From Gillisia sp. Hel_I_86 (GTDB taxonomy: Bacteria; Bacteroidota; Bacteroidia; Flavobacteriales; Flavobacteriaceae): a DNA stretch of 64,000 bases. A model generated the notes under the pieces. It was not told where the DNA came from, did not search any database, and saw nothing but the letters and a program-made list of their open reading frames with translations. The stretch spans positions 1,860,001-1,924,000 of the forward strand of contig NZ_VISE01000001.1 in NCBI RefSeq assembly GCF_007827275.1, given 5' to 3'. The translations under genes were made by a program, and so were the position numbers. This document shows positions 9,542 to 17,163 of this stretch, in pieces; the stretch's first letter is position 1, and the number at the start of each line of letters is the position of its first letter.

Positions 9542-10318
9542 TTATAAGTCAATTGCTGCTAGGTCCATTTCCATTCGCTGTTTTTCTTCATCGGTATTCA
9601 TCTTTTTGAAACTAAACTTTGGAGCTATTCGAGACAGCAGTTTACCCAACTTTGACATTCCTATTACTATTTCATCTTGACCATTCACCAGACCTTTAAA
9701 CGCCTTTTGAGCGAAAAGTTCAGAAGTCATTAAGGATATATTTTTTCCTTTGTTCATTTGCGTATCAACCGCAGGAGGAATTATCTCTACTACACGGATC
9801 GATTTTTTTTGAAGGTTGAACCTTAAGCCTTGTGTTATAGCTCTTAGTGCTGTTTTACTTGCACTATAGGCCGATGATTGTGCCGATGGTATAAAGACAT
9901 AGCCCGTGGTAACATTTACAATAATAGCGTCAACATTTTTCTCTAAAACAGGCATTAATTCCTGGATCAAGGCCATTGGTGCCACTAAATTTGTCGTTAG
10001 TTGAGATTCCAAAATAGGGATATATTTGGGGTCCATAATATCTGTAATACTATAAATTCCTGCATTATTGACCAGAACATTTAGTTTAGGAAAATGATTC
10101 GCAATTTCTGTCTTCAAGGCTTTCCTCCCTTCTTTGGATGAAACATCCGCGACAATGGTATGTAACAAGGGAACTTTTTCTTGGGCTTTATCAAGGGTGG
10201 CCTTTGTCCTTCCACAGATGATTACTTCGTTTCCTTTATTTAAAAAAATTTCGGCCATGGCCAGACCAATTCCGGTACCACCTCCTGTTATAAGTACCGT
10301 ATTTCCATTTTGTTTCAT
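9542..10318 (-). CDS. Short-chain dehydrogenase/reductase (DltE-like SDR)
   Basis: A classical SDR of 258 residues. It has the cofactor loop TGGGTGIGLAMAE, NNAG (VLVNNAGIYS) and the active-site SAYSASKTAL (YxxxK). The start at 10,318 (MKQNGNTVLITGG) is chosen because the upstream 22 codons would run into the operator-like palindrome shared with the divergent HxlR gene. Its substrate cannot be read from the sequence. The divergent arrangement suggests control by the HxlR protein at 10,449. Confidence 0.87.
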   Translation of the reverse strand: MKQNGNTVLITGGGTGIGLAMAEIFLNKGNEVIICGRTKATLDKAQEKVPLLHTIVADVSSKEGRKALKTEIANHFPKLNVLVNNAGIYSITDIMDPKYIPILESQLTTNLVAPMALIQELMPVLEKNVDAIIVNVTTGYVFIPSAQSSAYSASKTALRAITQGLRFNLQKKSIRVVEIIPPAVDTQMNKGKNISLMTSELFAQKAFKGLVNGQDEIVIGMSKLGKLLSRIAPKFSFKKMNTDEEKQRMEMDLAAIDL

Positions 10319-10383
10319 TCTTAATATTTTAGAATTCAGTTGCAAAATTAATCCTAACACTATACTTTTGCAAGTAGTTACCA

Positions 10384-10405
10384 TTTAGTATATTAATATA
10401 CTAAA
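10384..10405. promoter_or_regulatory. 22-bp perfect palindrome, candidate HxlR operator
   Basis: A perfect 22-base palindrome (half-site TTTAGTATATT, centred between 10,394 and 10,395) lies between the divergent SDR and HxlR genes. Looser flanking symmetry (AGTTACC / GGTTACT) extends it. Position and symmetry suggest binding of the adjacent HxlR dimer. Confidence 0.65.
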
Positions 10406-10448
10406 GGTTACTTTAACTATAAACCAATGCTTTAATAAAATATAATAA

Positions 10449-10790
10449 ATGAAAAATGATGAAAATTGTGAGTTTGACTTATCGGATTTACATTTTATTC
10501 TAAAAGTTTTAGGTGGTAAATGGAAACTTCACATCCTGACAAGCTTATACATTGGCAAAAAAAGATTTAAAGAGCTGGAACGCGATGTGGTCGGCATTTC
10601 ACCGAAGATGCTGATCAAGGAACTAAAGGACCTTGAAGCTATTGGTATTGTAAACCGGCAAACCTTCAATACCGTCCCTATTACCGTTGAATATAGTTTA
10701 ACAGATGACGGACTTACTTTAAAACCAGTTTTGGATCACATGAGAGAATGGGCAAGTGAGTTTAAACAAAAAGTAAACTCAGTAGGATAA
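10449..10790 (+). CDS. HxlR-family regulator (2 of 3)
   Basis: A 113-residue HxlR winged-helix protein (ILKVLGGKWKLHILTSL, RFKELERDVVGISPKMLIKEL, wing VPITVEYSLTDDG). A single N-terminal Cys7 is placed where family members sense electrophiles by S-alkylation or disulfide formation. It is divergent from the SDR at 9,542-10,318 across a 22-bp palindrome and converges on the third HxlR gene. Confidence 0.87.
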   Translation: MKNDENCEFDLSDLHFILKVLGGKWKLHILTSLYIGKKRFKELERDVVGISPKMLIKELKDLEAIGIVNRQTFNTVPITVEYSLTDDGLTLKPVLDHMREWASEFKQKVNSVG

Positions 10791-10822
10791 ATTTTATAGA
10801 AAAGCCTTTAAAATTTAAAAAT

Positions 10823-11191
10823 CTAAATAGTTTTCCCTTTTACTTTGTTCCTATGATTTTCGCCCCAAGAACTTAATTCCTCCAAAACATTTTTAAGTGA
10901 ATGACTATACTCGGTAGCTTCATAAATAATACTTACCGGGGTGGTTGGATATACGTTCCGTTTAATTAGAAAATTCAACTCCAAATCCTTCAGTTCGTTG
11001 GCCAATACCTTGGGAGATATTCCTTTGACTTCCTTTTGAAGTTCATTAAACCGCTTTGAGGAATGCATTAAACAAAGCACCAATGGCAATTTCCATTTGC
11101 CATTCAAAACAAACATTGCATCGAATACATTTTTAAGTGACCCTGAACATTCTTCTTTAGTAGGAAGTGTTTTTTCTTCATGAATTTTCAT
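10823..11191 (-). CDS. HxlR-family regulator (3 of 3)
   Basis: A 122-residue HxlR regulator (AMFVLNGKWKLPLVLCLM, GISPKVLANELKDLE, wing TPVSIIYEATEYS). The start at 11,191 (MKIHEEKTLPTKEEC) is preferred. The longer open frame to 11,314 would run through the palindromic operator and overlap the divergent azoreductase. The conserved N-terminal Cys is Cys15 of this start. It is divergent from the azoreductase gene, which it probably represses. Confidence 0.85.
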   Translation of the reverse strand: MKIHEEKTLPTKEECSGSLKNVFDAMFVLNGKWKLPLVLCLMHSSKRFNELQKEVKGISPKVLANELKDLELNFLIKRNVYPTTPVSIIYEATEYSHSLKNVLEELSSWGENHRNKVKGKTI

Positions 11192-11215
11192 ACCGGTAAA
11201 GATAAAAACTTTCCT

Positions 11216-11235
11216 AAAGGAAAGCGCTTTCCTTT
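11216..11235. promoter_or_regulatory. 20-bp perfect palindrome, candidate HxlR/azoR operator
   Basis: AAAGGAAAGCGCTTTCCTTT is a perfect palindrome between the divergent HxlR and azoreductase genes. An additional half-site CTTTCCT at 11,209-11,215 pairs with AGGAAAG to form a second overlapping dyad. A TAgtTTTG element at 11,270-11,277 resembles the Bacteroidetes -7 box for the azoreductase promoter. Confidence 0.65.
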
Positions 11236-11304
11236 GGGTAACTACTATCTTTTGCATAGCTATTCCGGCTAGTTTTGTGTTTTCAAAGTTTAAAAAAATA
11301 CAAA

Positions 11305-11916
11305 ATGGATTCAAAACGCATCTTACAAATCAACTCCAGTATCATGGGAGATAAATCGTATAGCAGAAAATTAGGAAATGCTATCGTTGAAAAAATAAAA
11401 GTGAAATACCCTAATAGTACGGTTGAACAATTGGATTTAGTGGAAAGCAATATCCCGCACTTAACACCAGAAACTTTACAGGCAATGTTTACCCCAGAAG
11501 AGCATCAAACCGATGAAGTAAGGCAAGCACTTCAATTGTCGGATACATTGTTGAAACAATTATTTGAAAGTGATATACTAGTAATAGGTGCACCACTTAT
11601 CAACCTAACCATTCATTCTTCCCTTAAAGCATGGATAGACCATATAACACGTCGTGGAATTACATTTGGCTATAATGAAGCTGGTATTCCAATTGGATTC
11701 ATCACAGGAAAAAAAGTATATGTAGCCATGAGTTCCGGAGGTATCTATACCGATGAACAAGGCAAATCGAATGATTTTGTAGCACCTTACCTAAAATCAT
11801 TCTTAGGCTTTTTGGGTATGACCGACCTTACAGTGGTTAGAGCTGAAGGACTTCACATTCCCGTTATACAGGATACGGCATTGGAGAAAGGAGTTCATAG
11901 TATTGTAATTAATTAA
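11305..11916 (+). CDS. azoR: FMN-dependent NADH-azoreductase / quinone reductase
   Basis: A 203-residue flavodoxin-fold enzyme of the AzoR family. It has the N-terminal FMN loop (RILQINSSIMGDKSYSRKLG), the LVIGAPLINLTIHSSLKAWIDH segment and the SSGGIYTDEQG segment near the flavin. AzoR enzymes reduce quinones and azo compounds with two electrons from NADH. The start at 11,305 is chosen over an upstream ATG at 11,275 because the family begins a few residues before the beta strand. The gene is divergent from an HxlR regulator, the same layout as azoR1/yodB in Bacillus. Confidence 0.9.
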   Translation: MDSKRILQINSSIMGDKSYSRKLGNAIVEKIKVKYPNSTVEQLDLVESNIPHLTPETLQAMFTPEEHQTDEVRQALQLSDTLLKQLFESDILVIGAPLINLTIHSSLKAWIDHITRRGITFGYNEAGIPIGFITGKKVYVAMSSGGIYTDEQGKSNDFVAPYLKSFLGFLGMTDLTVVRAEGLHIPVIQDTALEKGVHSIVIN

Positions 11917-11940
11917 TATACTACTCTCGTCATTTGCTGA

Positions 11941-11969
11941 AAAAGCCATGAGTATTTCATGGCTTTTTT
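11941..11969 (+). terminator. Rho-independent terminator of azoR
   Basis: An 11-base perfect stem (AAAAGCCATGA / TCATGGCTTTT) with a 5-base loop followed by further T residues lies 24 bases after the azoreductase stop. Confidence 0.85.
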
Positions 11970-11990
11970 CATTATCCCCATTCCTGTTAT

Positions 11991-12030
11991 AAAATCCCTC
12001 ATTTAGGTTATATCCTCTTGTATCCGCTTA
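11991..12030 (+). promoter_or_regulatory. Candidate AraC-type operator upstream of second NmrA gene
   Basis: AAAATCCCTCATTT at 11,991-12,004 is followed by GGTTAT and a tandem TATCCTCTTG / TATCCGCTTA. AAAATCCCTTATTT occurs in the promoter of the SDR gene at 31,539 (positions 31,597-31,610, minus strand). A looser version with GGTTAT lies about 75 bases before the first NmrA gene. All three genes are followed by related AraC regulators, which suggests a shared site. Confidence 0.4.
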
Positions 12031-12063
12031 ATGATATTTGCATCATAAAAATAAAATATAAGT

Positions 12064-12966
12064 ATGAATATAGTAGTTACAGGTTCCTTAGGGAACATCA
12101 GCAAGCCACTCGCTACAGAATTGGTCCAAAAAGGTCATAACGTTACCGTCATCAGCAGCAAGGACGAAAGACAACGAGCCATCGAAGACATCGGGGCTAA
12201 AGCTGCCATTGGTTCTATCCAAGATGCCGAATTTCTTATAAACACTTTCAAAGGAGCAGATGTGGTTTACCTCATGGAAGCTTGGGAAGGTATCGGTAGC
12301 ATCTTTGATAAGGATGTGGATTTTGTTGCAGGATTTCATCGTATTGGCAACAATTACAAACAAGCCGTAGAAGTGTCAGGTGTGAAAAATATTGTCCATC
12401 TGAGCAGTGTAGGAGCTCACAGCAAAACAGGTTATGGCACGCTTACTGCCCATCACGATGTAGAAAACATTTTGAAACAACTGCCTGATGATGTTGCTAT
12501 CAAGTTTATGCGACCTGTAGGTTTTTATACCAATCTATACAGGTCTGTTCAAACGATCAAAGACAAAGCTGCTTTCATTTCCAATCACGGTGGCGACGTA
12601 AAGGAACCATTGGTTTCACCATTGGATATAGCTGCTGCCATTGTGGAAGAAATGGAATCTCCTTTTGAAGGAAGAAAAGTACGCTATATAGCCAGTGATG
12701 ATGTTTCGCCAAATGAAATTGCAAAAATTATAGGTGAGGCTATCGGAAAACCAGACTTACAATGGATAATGATTCCAGATGAACAGATGCTCGAAGGCAT
12801 GTTGGGCATGGGCGTAAATACAAAAATTGCAGAAGGTATGGTAGAAATGCAGGCCAGTCAGCGAAACGGAAAGCTATACGAAGATTTTTATGAAAACAAG
12901 CCTACTTATGGTAAGGTGAAATTCACTGATTTTGCCAAAGAATTTGCACTGGCATATAACAAATAA
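12064..12966 (+). CDS. NmrA-type NAD(P)H-binding oxidoreductase, second copy
   Basis: A 300-residue paralogue of the 5,851-6,750 product, beginning with the same dinucleotide-binding loop (VTGSLGNISKPLA) and colinear to the end. It is first in a three-gene unit with an SDR (11 bases downstream) and an AraC regulator. The two NmrA proteins differ at many positions, so this is an old duplication or separate acquisition, not a recent copy. Likely role: electrophile reduction or NAD(P)H sensing. Confidence 0.82.
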   Translation: MNIVVTGSLGNISKPLATELVQKGHNVTVISSKDERQRAIEDIGAKAAIGSIQDAEFLINTFKGADVVYLMEAWEGIGSIFDKDVDFVAGFHRIGNNYKQAVEVSGVKNIVHLSSVGAHSKTGYGTLTAHHDVENILKQLPDDVAIKFMRPVGFYTNLYRSVQTIKDKAAFISNHGGDVKEPLVSPLDIAAAIVEEMESPFEGRKVRYIASDDVSPNEIAKIIGEAIGKPDLQWIMIPDEQMLEGMLGMGVNTKIAEGMVEMQASQRNGKLYEDFYENKPTYGKVKFTDFAKEFALAYNK

Positions 12967-12977
12967 AAGAACGAAAA

Positions 12978-13715
12978 ATGAAGAAAGCATTAATAACAGG
13001 AGCCAACAAAAGTATTGGCTATGAAACCGCACGACAACTATTACAAAAAGGATATTACATTTTCTTGGGCAGTCGCAATCTGGAAAACGGAACAGCAGCT
13101 GTCGAAAAACTGAAAGCCGAAGGACTAACGAATGTTGAAGTCGTACAATTGGATGTTACCAATGACGATTCAGTAAAATCGGCAAGAATCGAAATTGGTA
13201 AAAAAACGGAAGTCCTGGATGTGCTCATCAACAATGCAGGTATCAATGGCGGTTGGCCCCAAGCTGCTTTAGAGGCAAGCATTGACCAGTTCAGACAAGT
13301 ATTCGAAACCAATGTATATGGTGTGGCAAGGGTTACACAGGCATTCATTGATATGTTGCGAAAATCGCCGCAACCACGAATAGTAAATGTGTCATCGAGT
13401 GGCTGTTCGCTAACTTTACATTGCGATCCTACTTGGAAATACTATTCACACAAAGCGGCTGTTTATCCGGCATCAAAAGCCGCTCTCAATATGTACACTA
13501 TCAATTTGGCATACGAATTAAGGGATACGCCATTTAAAGTAAATGCGGTATGTCCGGGATTTGTGGCAACGGACTTCAATGGCCATCGTGGAACGGGAAC
13601 CGTTCAAGAAGCAGGTACCCGAATTGCCAAATATGCAATGATTGGCGCGGATGGACCCACAGGAAAGTTTATCAGCGAAGAACACAATCCGGAAACTGGC
13701 GAATGCCCTTGGTAA
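12978..13715 (+). CDS. Carbonyl-reductase-like short-chain dehydrogenase
   Basis: A classical SDR of 245 residues: TGANKSIGYETARQL cofactor loop, LINNAGINGG, catalytic SSSG and YPASKAAL (YxxxK), and PG motif NAVCPGFVATDFNGHRG. The CBR1-like layout (TGANKxIG at the start, NAGI) points to a carbonyl reductase. It lies between an NmrA gene and an AraC gene on the same strand and is very probably cotranscribed with both. Confidence 0.88.
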   Translation: MKKALITGANKSIGYETARQLLQKGYYIFLGSRNLENGTAAVEKLKAEGLTNVEVVQLDVTNDDSVKSARIEIGKKTEVLDVLINNAGINGGWPQAALEASIDQFRQVFETNVYGVARVTQAFIDMLRKSPQPRIVNVSSSGCSLTLHCDPTWKYYSHKAAVYPASKAALNMYTINLAYELRDTPFKVNAVCPGFVATDFNGHRGTGTVQEAGTRIAKYAMIGADGPTGKFISEEHNPETGECPW

Positions 13716-13747
13716 AAATATTGCTTTTGAATTTTGTAAATTTGAGA

Positions 13748-14662
13748 ATGAAAAAGGAAGAGAATACACTTTATAAATTTGAATCATTAACGGACTTTCA
13801 TCGGGTGTTTGGATTACCAAAACCTATGCACCCGCTGATTAGTTTTGTAGATATAACGGACTTAGAAACTCTACCCTATGATTTTCCGAAATCTATGGCA
13901 ATGAACTTCTATAAGATTTCCTATAAAACGGGGATGTGTGGGCAAGCAAAATACGGACAAAGCTATTATGATTTTGGAGAAGGTGGCTTGGTGCTTACCT
14001 CGCCAAACCAAGTATTTGAAAGTCCCAGTGGCAATCATGCAAGTGGTCGTTTATTACTGGTCCACCCCGATTTCCTTTTAACCTATCCATTGGCAAAGAA
14101 GATTAAGGAATACGGTTTCTTTTCCTATGCCACTAATGAGGCACTGCATTTATCAGATAATGAAAGAAAAACAATCTTATCCATTTTTGAAATCATCGAC
14201 GACGAATTAAAAAGTAGGATTGATGATTTTAGTCAGGATGTCATGATAGCGCAACTTGAACTATTATTAAATTACTGTAACCGTTTCTACAAACGACAAT
14301 TCATAACTCGTAAGGTCGTAAACAACGATTTATTACAAAAAATAGAAGAAATTTTAGACAACTATTTTAATGACTCCACACCATTGAAGGAAGGAATTCC
14401 AACCGTGCAATTGCTATCTGAAAAATTAAATATTTCCCCCAGTTATTTAAGTGATATGTTAAGAACGCTTACCGGTCTAAGTGCACAGCACCATATACAC
14501 AATAAACTTGTGGAAAAGGCAAAAGAAATGCTCTCAATTTCCGAATTGACAGTTAATGAAATAGCCTACCAATTGGGTTTTGAATATCCACAAAGTTTTA
14601 GCCGATTGTTTAAAAGTAAAAGTGGGGTAAGTCCGATGGAGTTTAGGGCTAGTTTTAATTGA
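13748..14662 (+). CDS. AraC-family transcriptional regulator (copy 2 of 3)
   Basis: A 304-residue regulator with the same N-terminal domain as the products at 6,754 and 29,787 (FESLTDFHRVFGLPKPMHPLI). The C-terminal AraC DNA-binding domain has LSEKLNISPSYLSDMLRTLTG and YQLGFEYPQSFSRLFKSKSG. The start at 13,748 is chosen because a longer open frame to 13,550 lies inside the SDR gene and encodes unrelated sequence. It is the last gene of the NmrA-SDR-AraC unit. Confidence 0.9.
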   Translation: MKKEENTLYKFESLTDFHRVFGLPKPMHPLISFVDITDLETLPYDFPKSMAMNFYKISYKTGMCGQAKYGQSYYDFGEGGLVLTSPNQVFESPSGNHASGRLLLVHPDFLLTYPLAKKIKEYGFFSYATNEALHLSDNERKTILSIFEIIDDELKSRIDDFSQDVMIAQLELLLNYCNRFYKRQFITRKVVNNDLLQKIEEILDNYFNDSTPLKEGIPTVQLLSEKLNISPSYLSDMLRTLTGLSAQHHIHNKLVEKAKEMLSISELTVNEIAYQLGFEYPQSFSRLFKSKSGVSPMEFRASFN

Positions 14663-14741
14663 ATTAAAAATCGAAAAGGATAAATCCATCCTGAAGTATT
14701 AATTTTTGATATCAAGTCCCTATAAGTTTACGGGTTATTAT

Positions 14742-14867
14742 CCAGTATTTTCATTGTCCAATGAAAGCAGGGCTGTTTTGGAGCTGAATGAAAGGAAAAA
14801 GGAAAACTTAAAATTAAAAGTATTGCAGGACGGGGTGTATAAAATTACAGACAGAAAAATGTCTTAG
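14742..14867 (+). pseudogene. traN: Detached 3' fragment of a second traN gene
   Basis: The frame from 14,742 reads PVFSLSNESRAVLELNERKK and continues to a stop at 14,865. It aligns without gaps over about 20 residues with the TraN C-terminus (PKFSLSSERKAVLDLNEKGG), and the DNA is also recognisably related. No start or upstream TraN sequence precedes it. It is a diverged copy, not an exact duplicate, so the 9 kb of redox cargo between 5,706 and 14,741 is bounded by two different traN ends. Confidence 0.8.
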
Positions 14868-14880
14868 AACAGGCACCCTT

Positions 14881-17160
14881 TTAATTATAATAACTTTTGG
14901 GGTAGAGTTCATCGTAAACTCTTTTAATAGATTTTTTAAAAATATTGATTCTTTCATCTTCGTGGCCCTCAAGTTCATTAATAATTTCCGCGTAATGACT
15001 TTTAACTAACTTTAGTTTACGAATAGAAAGAGCATATAAAAACTCTATAATTGCTTCTCCCTGATACTCATTTATATGTTTGATAAAGGTTTTTATCAAA
15101 GTTAGCATATCGTTAGAGTGTTGCTGACTATAAGAGTAGTTAAGTTCTTCTTCCCTTGCGGCCCTGAGTATTGACGCCTGAATGATTCCATCATTAAATC
15201 TGTTGAAAATAAAAGGATCCAAAATATTCTTCACGAAACTAGTTTGATATAGACCGTCTTCTTTATTGTTTCGCATATTATTTAATACACAAGATATAGT
15301 GAAATAGACATCGGATTGAGTAACATTTTCATGATAATTATTATCATTGAAGAAAGCAGAATTTTTTCTAATTTTAAGTGGTTGTTTGTTTATATCAGTA
15401 TAGAATATGGATTCACTTCCTCCTCTTGTTTGAATATTTGCAAATTCACTTATTATCTTCAGTCTCTCTTCAATAAATTTTGGCGGTACGCCTGAATCTT
15501 GTTGAATCCATTGCAAATGCTCAATCTCTTTTTCCCAAGGTGTGTCAGAGCTTGAATTATCACATTGAATAGCTTCTATCTCAACAAAGGAACTATTTTC
15601 TTTACCATAAAGACCATATTTCACATTTGTCTTCAACTCACTATATTTAGACGAGTCACTTATTCTATTGATGCCAATGAAATATATTAACCTTAAGCTC
15701 TCATAGTTTCTGAAAAAGCGACTGAGGTAAAGAAGGTTTTTTCCATTTGAAATACAAGATCCAACGATTAAAATTGAACCAACCTCATTCTCCTCAATTA
15801 ACGATTCTGTCAATTCCGACTGATTAAAAATTAAAATCTCATCTCGAGTATCAGGTTTAATGCGGTTTCGAATATATTCAGATAGCTTAAATGATCCTTT
15901 GTCATTAAGATGCACAATATATTTTAGCGAAGCTGGAACATATTGCATTATATAGGCATCTAACTTTTTTTTATGGCTTTCGAAATGACTCTTTCCAATG
16001 TCATCGATGACATTCTCATAATCTATATACAAATTATATTTTTTTCTAGCTGCCGATTCTTCACTATATGAAACCTTTAAGGATGTTCTTTCTGTTTCCC
16101 CATTGTATTTAAATATTTCTACAAAATCTTTTATTGATTTAGTAATATATTTTGAGGCCGAAATATTTCTTGTATTTATTATTGGCTCATCCAAACTAAA
16201 TGAGTCCCCTTGAATGCTGATAGGAGTAGAATGATTTTTACAGTAAACACACTCCTCATTTCTTCTTGATTGATGGTATAGATCTATACCATAATTTAGT
16301 TTCTTATTTCTTTCCAAATTACATAACACACGTTCTAAAGCCACTTTAGAATTTTTGTCTATTGGCAAATAGAACAGAGTACAAATTTCTTCAGATCGAA
16401 TTTCTGGGTGAGTACTCTGTAAATAGTTGATTAAACCTCCTGATGTAGATGCGGAGATGAGAAATATTGCATTGTCATAGAAAATTGATTGTTTGTTATA
16501 AAGTCCATCATAGGATTTAAAGGATTCAATATTGATTTCTTTATCAGCGTGAAATCTTTTTACAAATTTGGTAATTGAGTATGCTACAACATTTATAGAT
16601 AACGTATCACAATAGATATTTTCAAACTCTATATTTTGGAAAAGATGAAGTGTATTTATAGCGATAAAATCTATCTCAGATTTATGCACTAAAACATTTG
16701 CGGTTCTCAAAAATTTAGTGGAGTGCTTGCCAGATGGAAAAACAAAATGGTGAGATATCCCATTACTTTCTATTAGACCTCCATTGCCAATAAAGATTTC
16801 TGCTAAACCTTGATTTAGAATTTCCTTTTTGTTTTTCTCTAAAAAACGTTTCTTTTTGAAATTAAATGATTTCCCGTCATAGGGAACGAAAAAGATATTT
16901 TTACGTAAGGAAGTTTCCTCCACTTTGGGTATGCTTTTGAAAATGGTATCAATATTCTCAAGTACTAAACCTTTTATGTTTTCTTCCTTCTTACAATGTA
17001 CAAATACCAATGCTGCTGTTTGATGATGAAATTTAAAATAATTAGTCAATTCATTTTTGAGCGTACTAAAATTAAAATTGGTGTCAGGGTTAAATATTAC
17101 TGTAACATTCTTAAAGTTGTCATCTTCAATTTTTGCGTTGTATATATAGTATTTTCCCAT
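14881..17160 (-). CDS. Unrecognised protein with two PRTase-like segments
   Basis: A 759-residue protein I cannot name. FPSGKHSTKF (residues 141-150) resembles the N-terminal SGxxS loop of orotate phosphoribosyltransferase-type folds. Two hydrophobic strands followed by Ser/Gly loops, FLISASTSGGLINYL (233-247) and ILIVGSCISNGKNLLYL (463-479), sit where the PRPP-binding loop (usually DDxxTTG) would be, but the acidic residues are missing. A CxxC (Cys304, Cys307) is followed by STPISIQGDSF. The C-terminal 200 residues are helical. It ends 3 bases before the GHKL ATPase gene begins its 3' end, so the two genes form one transcript with the ATPase first. No function is assigned; the PRTase reading is an inference from motifs. 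Confidence 0.5.
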   Translation of the reverse strand: MGKYYIYNAKIEDDNFKNVTVIFNPDTNFNFSTLKNELTNYFKFHHQTAALVFVHCKKEENIKGLVLENIDTIFKSIPKVEETSLRKNIFFVPYDGKSFNFKKKRFLEKNKKEILNQGLAEIFIGNGGLIESNGISHHFVFPSGKHSTKFLRTANVLVHKSEIDFIAINTLHLFQNIEFENIYCDTLSINVVAYSITKFVKRFHADKEINIESFKSYDGLYNKQSIFYDNAIFLISASTSGGLINYLQSTHPEIRSEEICTLFYLPIDKNSKVALERVLCNLERNKKLNYGIDLYHQSRRNEECVYCKNHSTPISIQGDSFSLDEPIINTRNISASKYITKSIKDFVEIFKYNGETERTSLKVSYSEESAARKKYNLYIDYENVIDDIGKSHFESHKKKLDAYIMQYVPASLKYIVHLNDKGSFKLSEYIRNRIKPDTRDEILIFNQSELTESLIEENEVGSILIVGSCISNGKNLLYLSRFFRNYESLRLIYFIGINRISDSSKYSELKTNVKYGLYGKENSSFVEIEAIQCDNSSSDTPWEKEIEHLQWIQQDSGVPPKFIEERLKIISEFANIQTRGGSESIFYTDINKQPLKIRKNSAFFNDNNYHENVTQSDVYFTISCVLNNMRNNKEDGLYQTSFVKNILDPFIFNRFNDGIIQASILRAAREEELNYSYSQQHSNDMLTLIKTFIKHINEYQGEAIIEFLYALSIRKLKLVKSHYAEIINELEGHEDERINIFKKSIKRVYDELYPKSYYN

Positions 17161-17163
17161 TAT

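Noticed and set aside
13550-13747. 66-residue N-terminal extension of the second AraC protein
   Set aside because: It lies inside the SDR gene in another frame and does not match the other two AraC proteins, which begin at the equivalent of 13,748.
5851-14662. Redox cargo as an antibiotic-resistance or biosynthetic cluster
   Set aside because: No transporter, known resistance gene or scaffold-forming enzyme is present; the gene families fit electrophile detoxification better.
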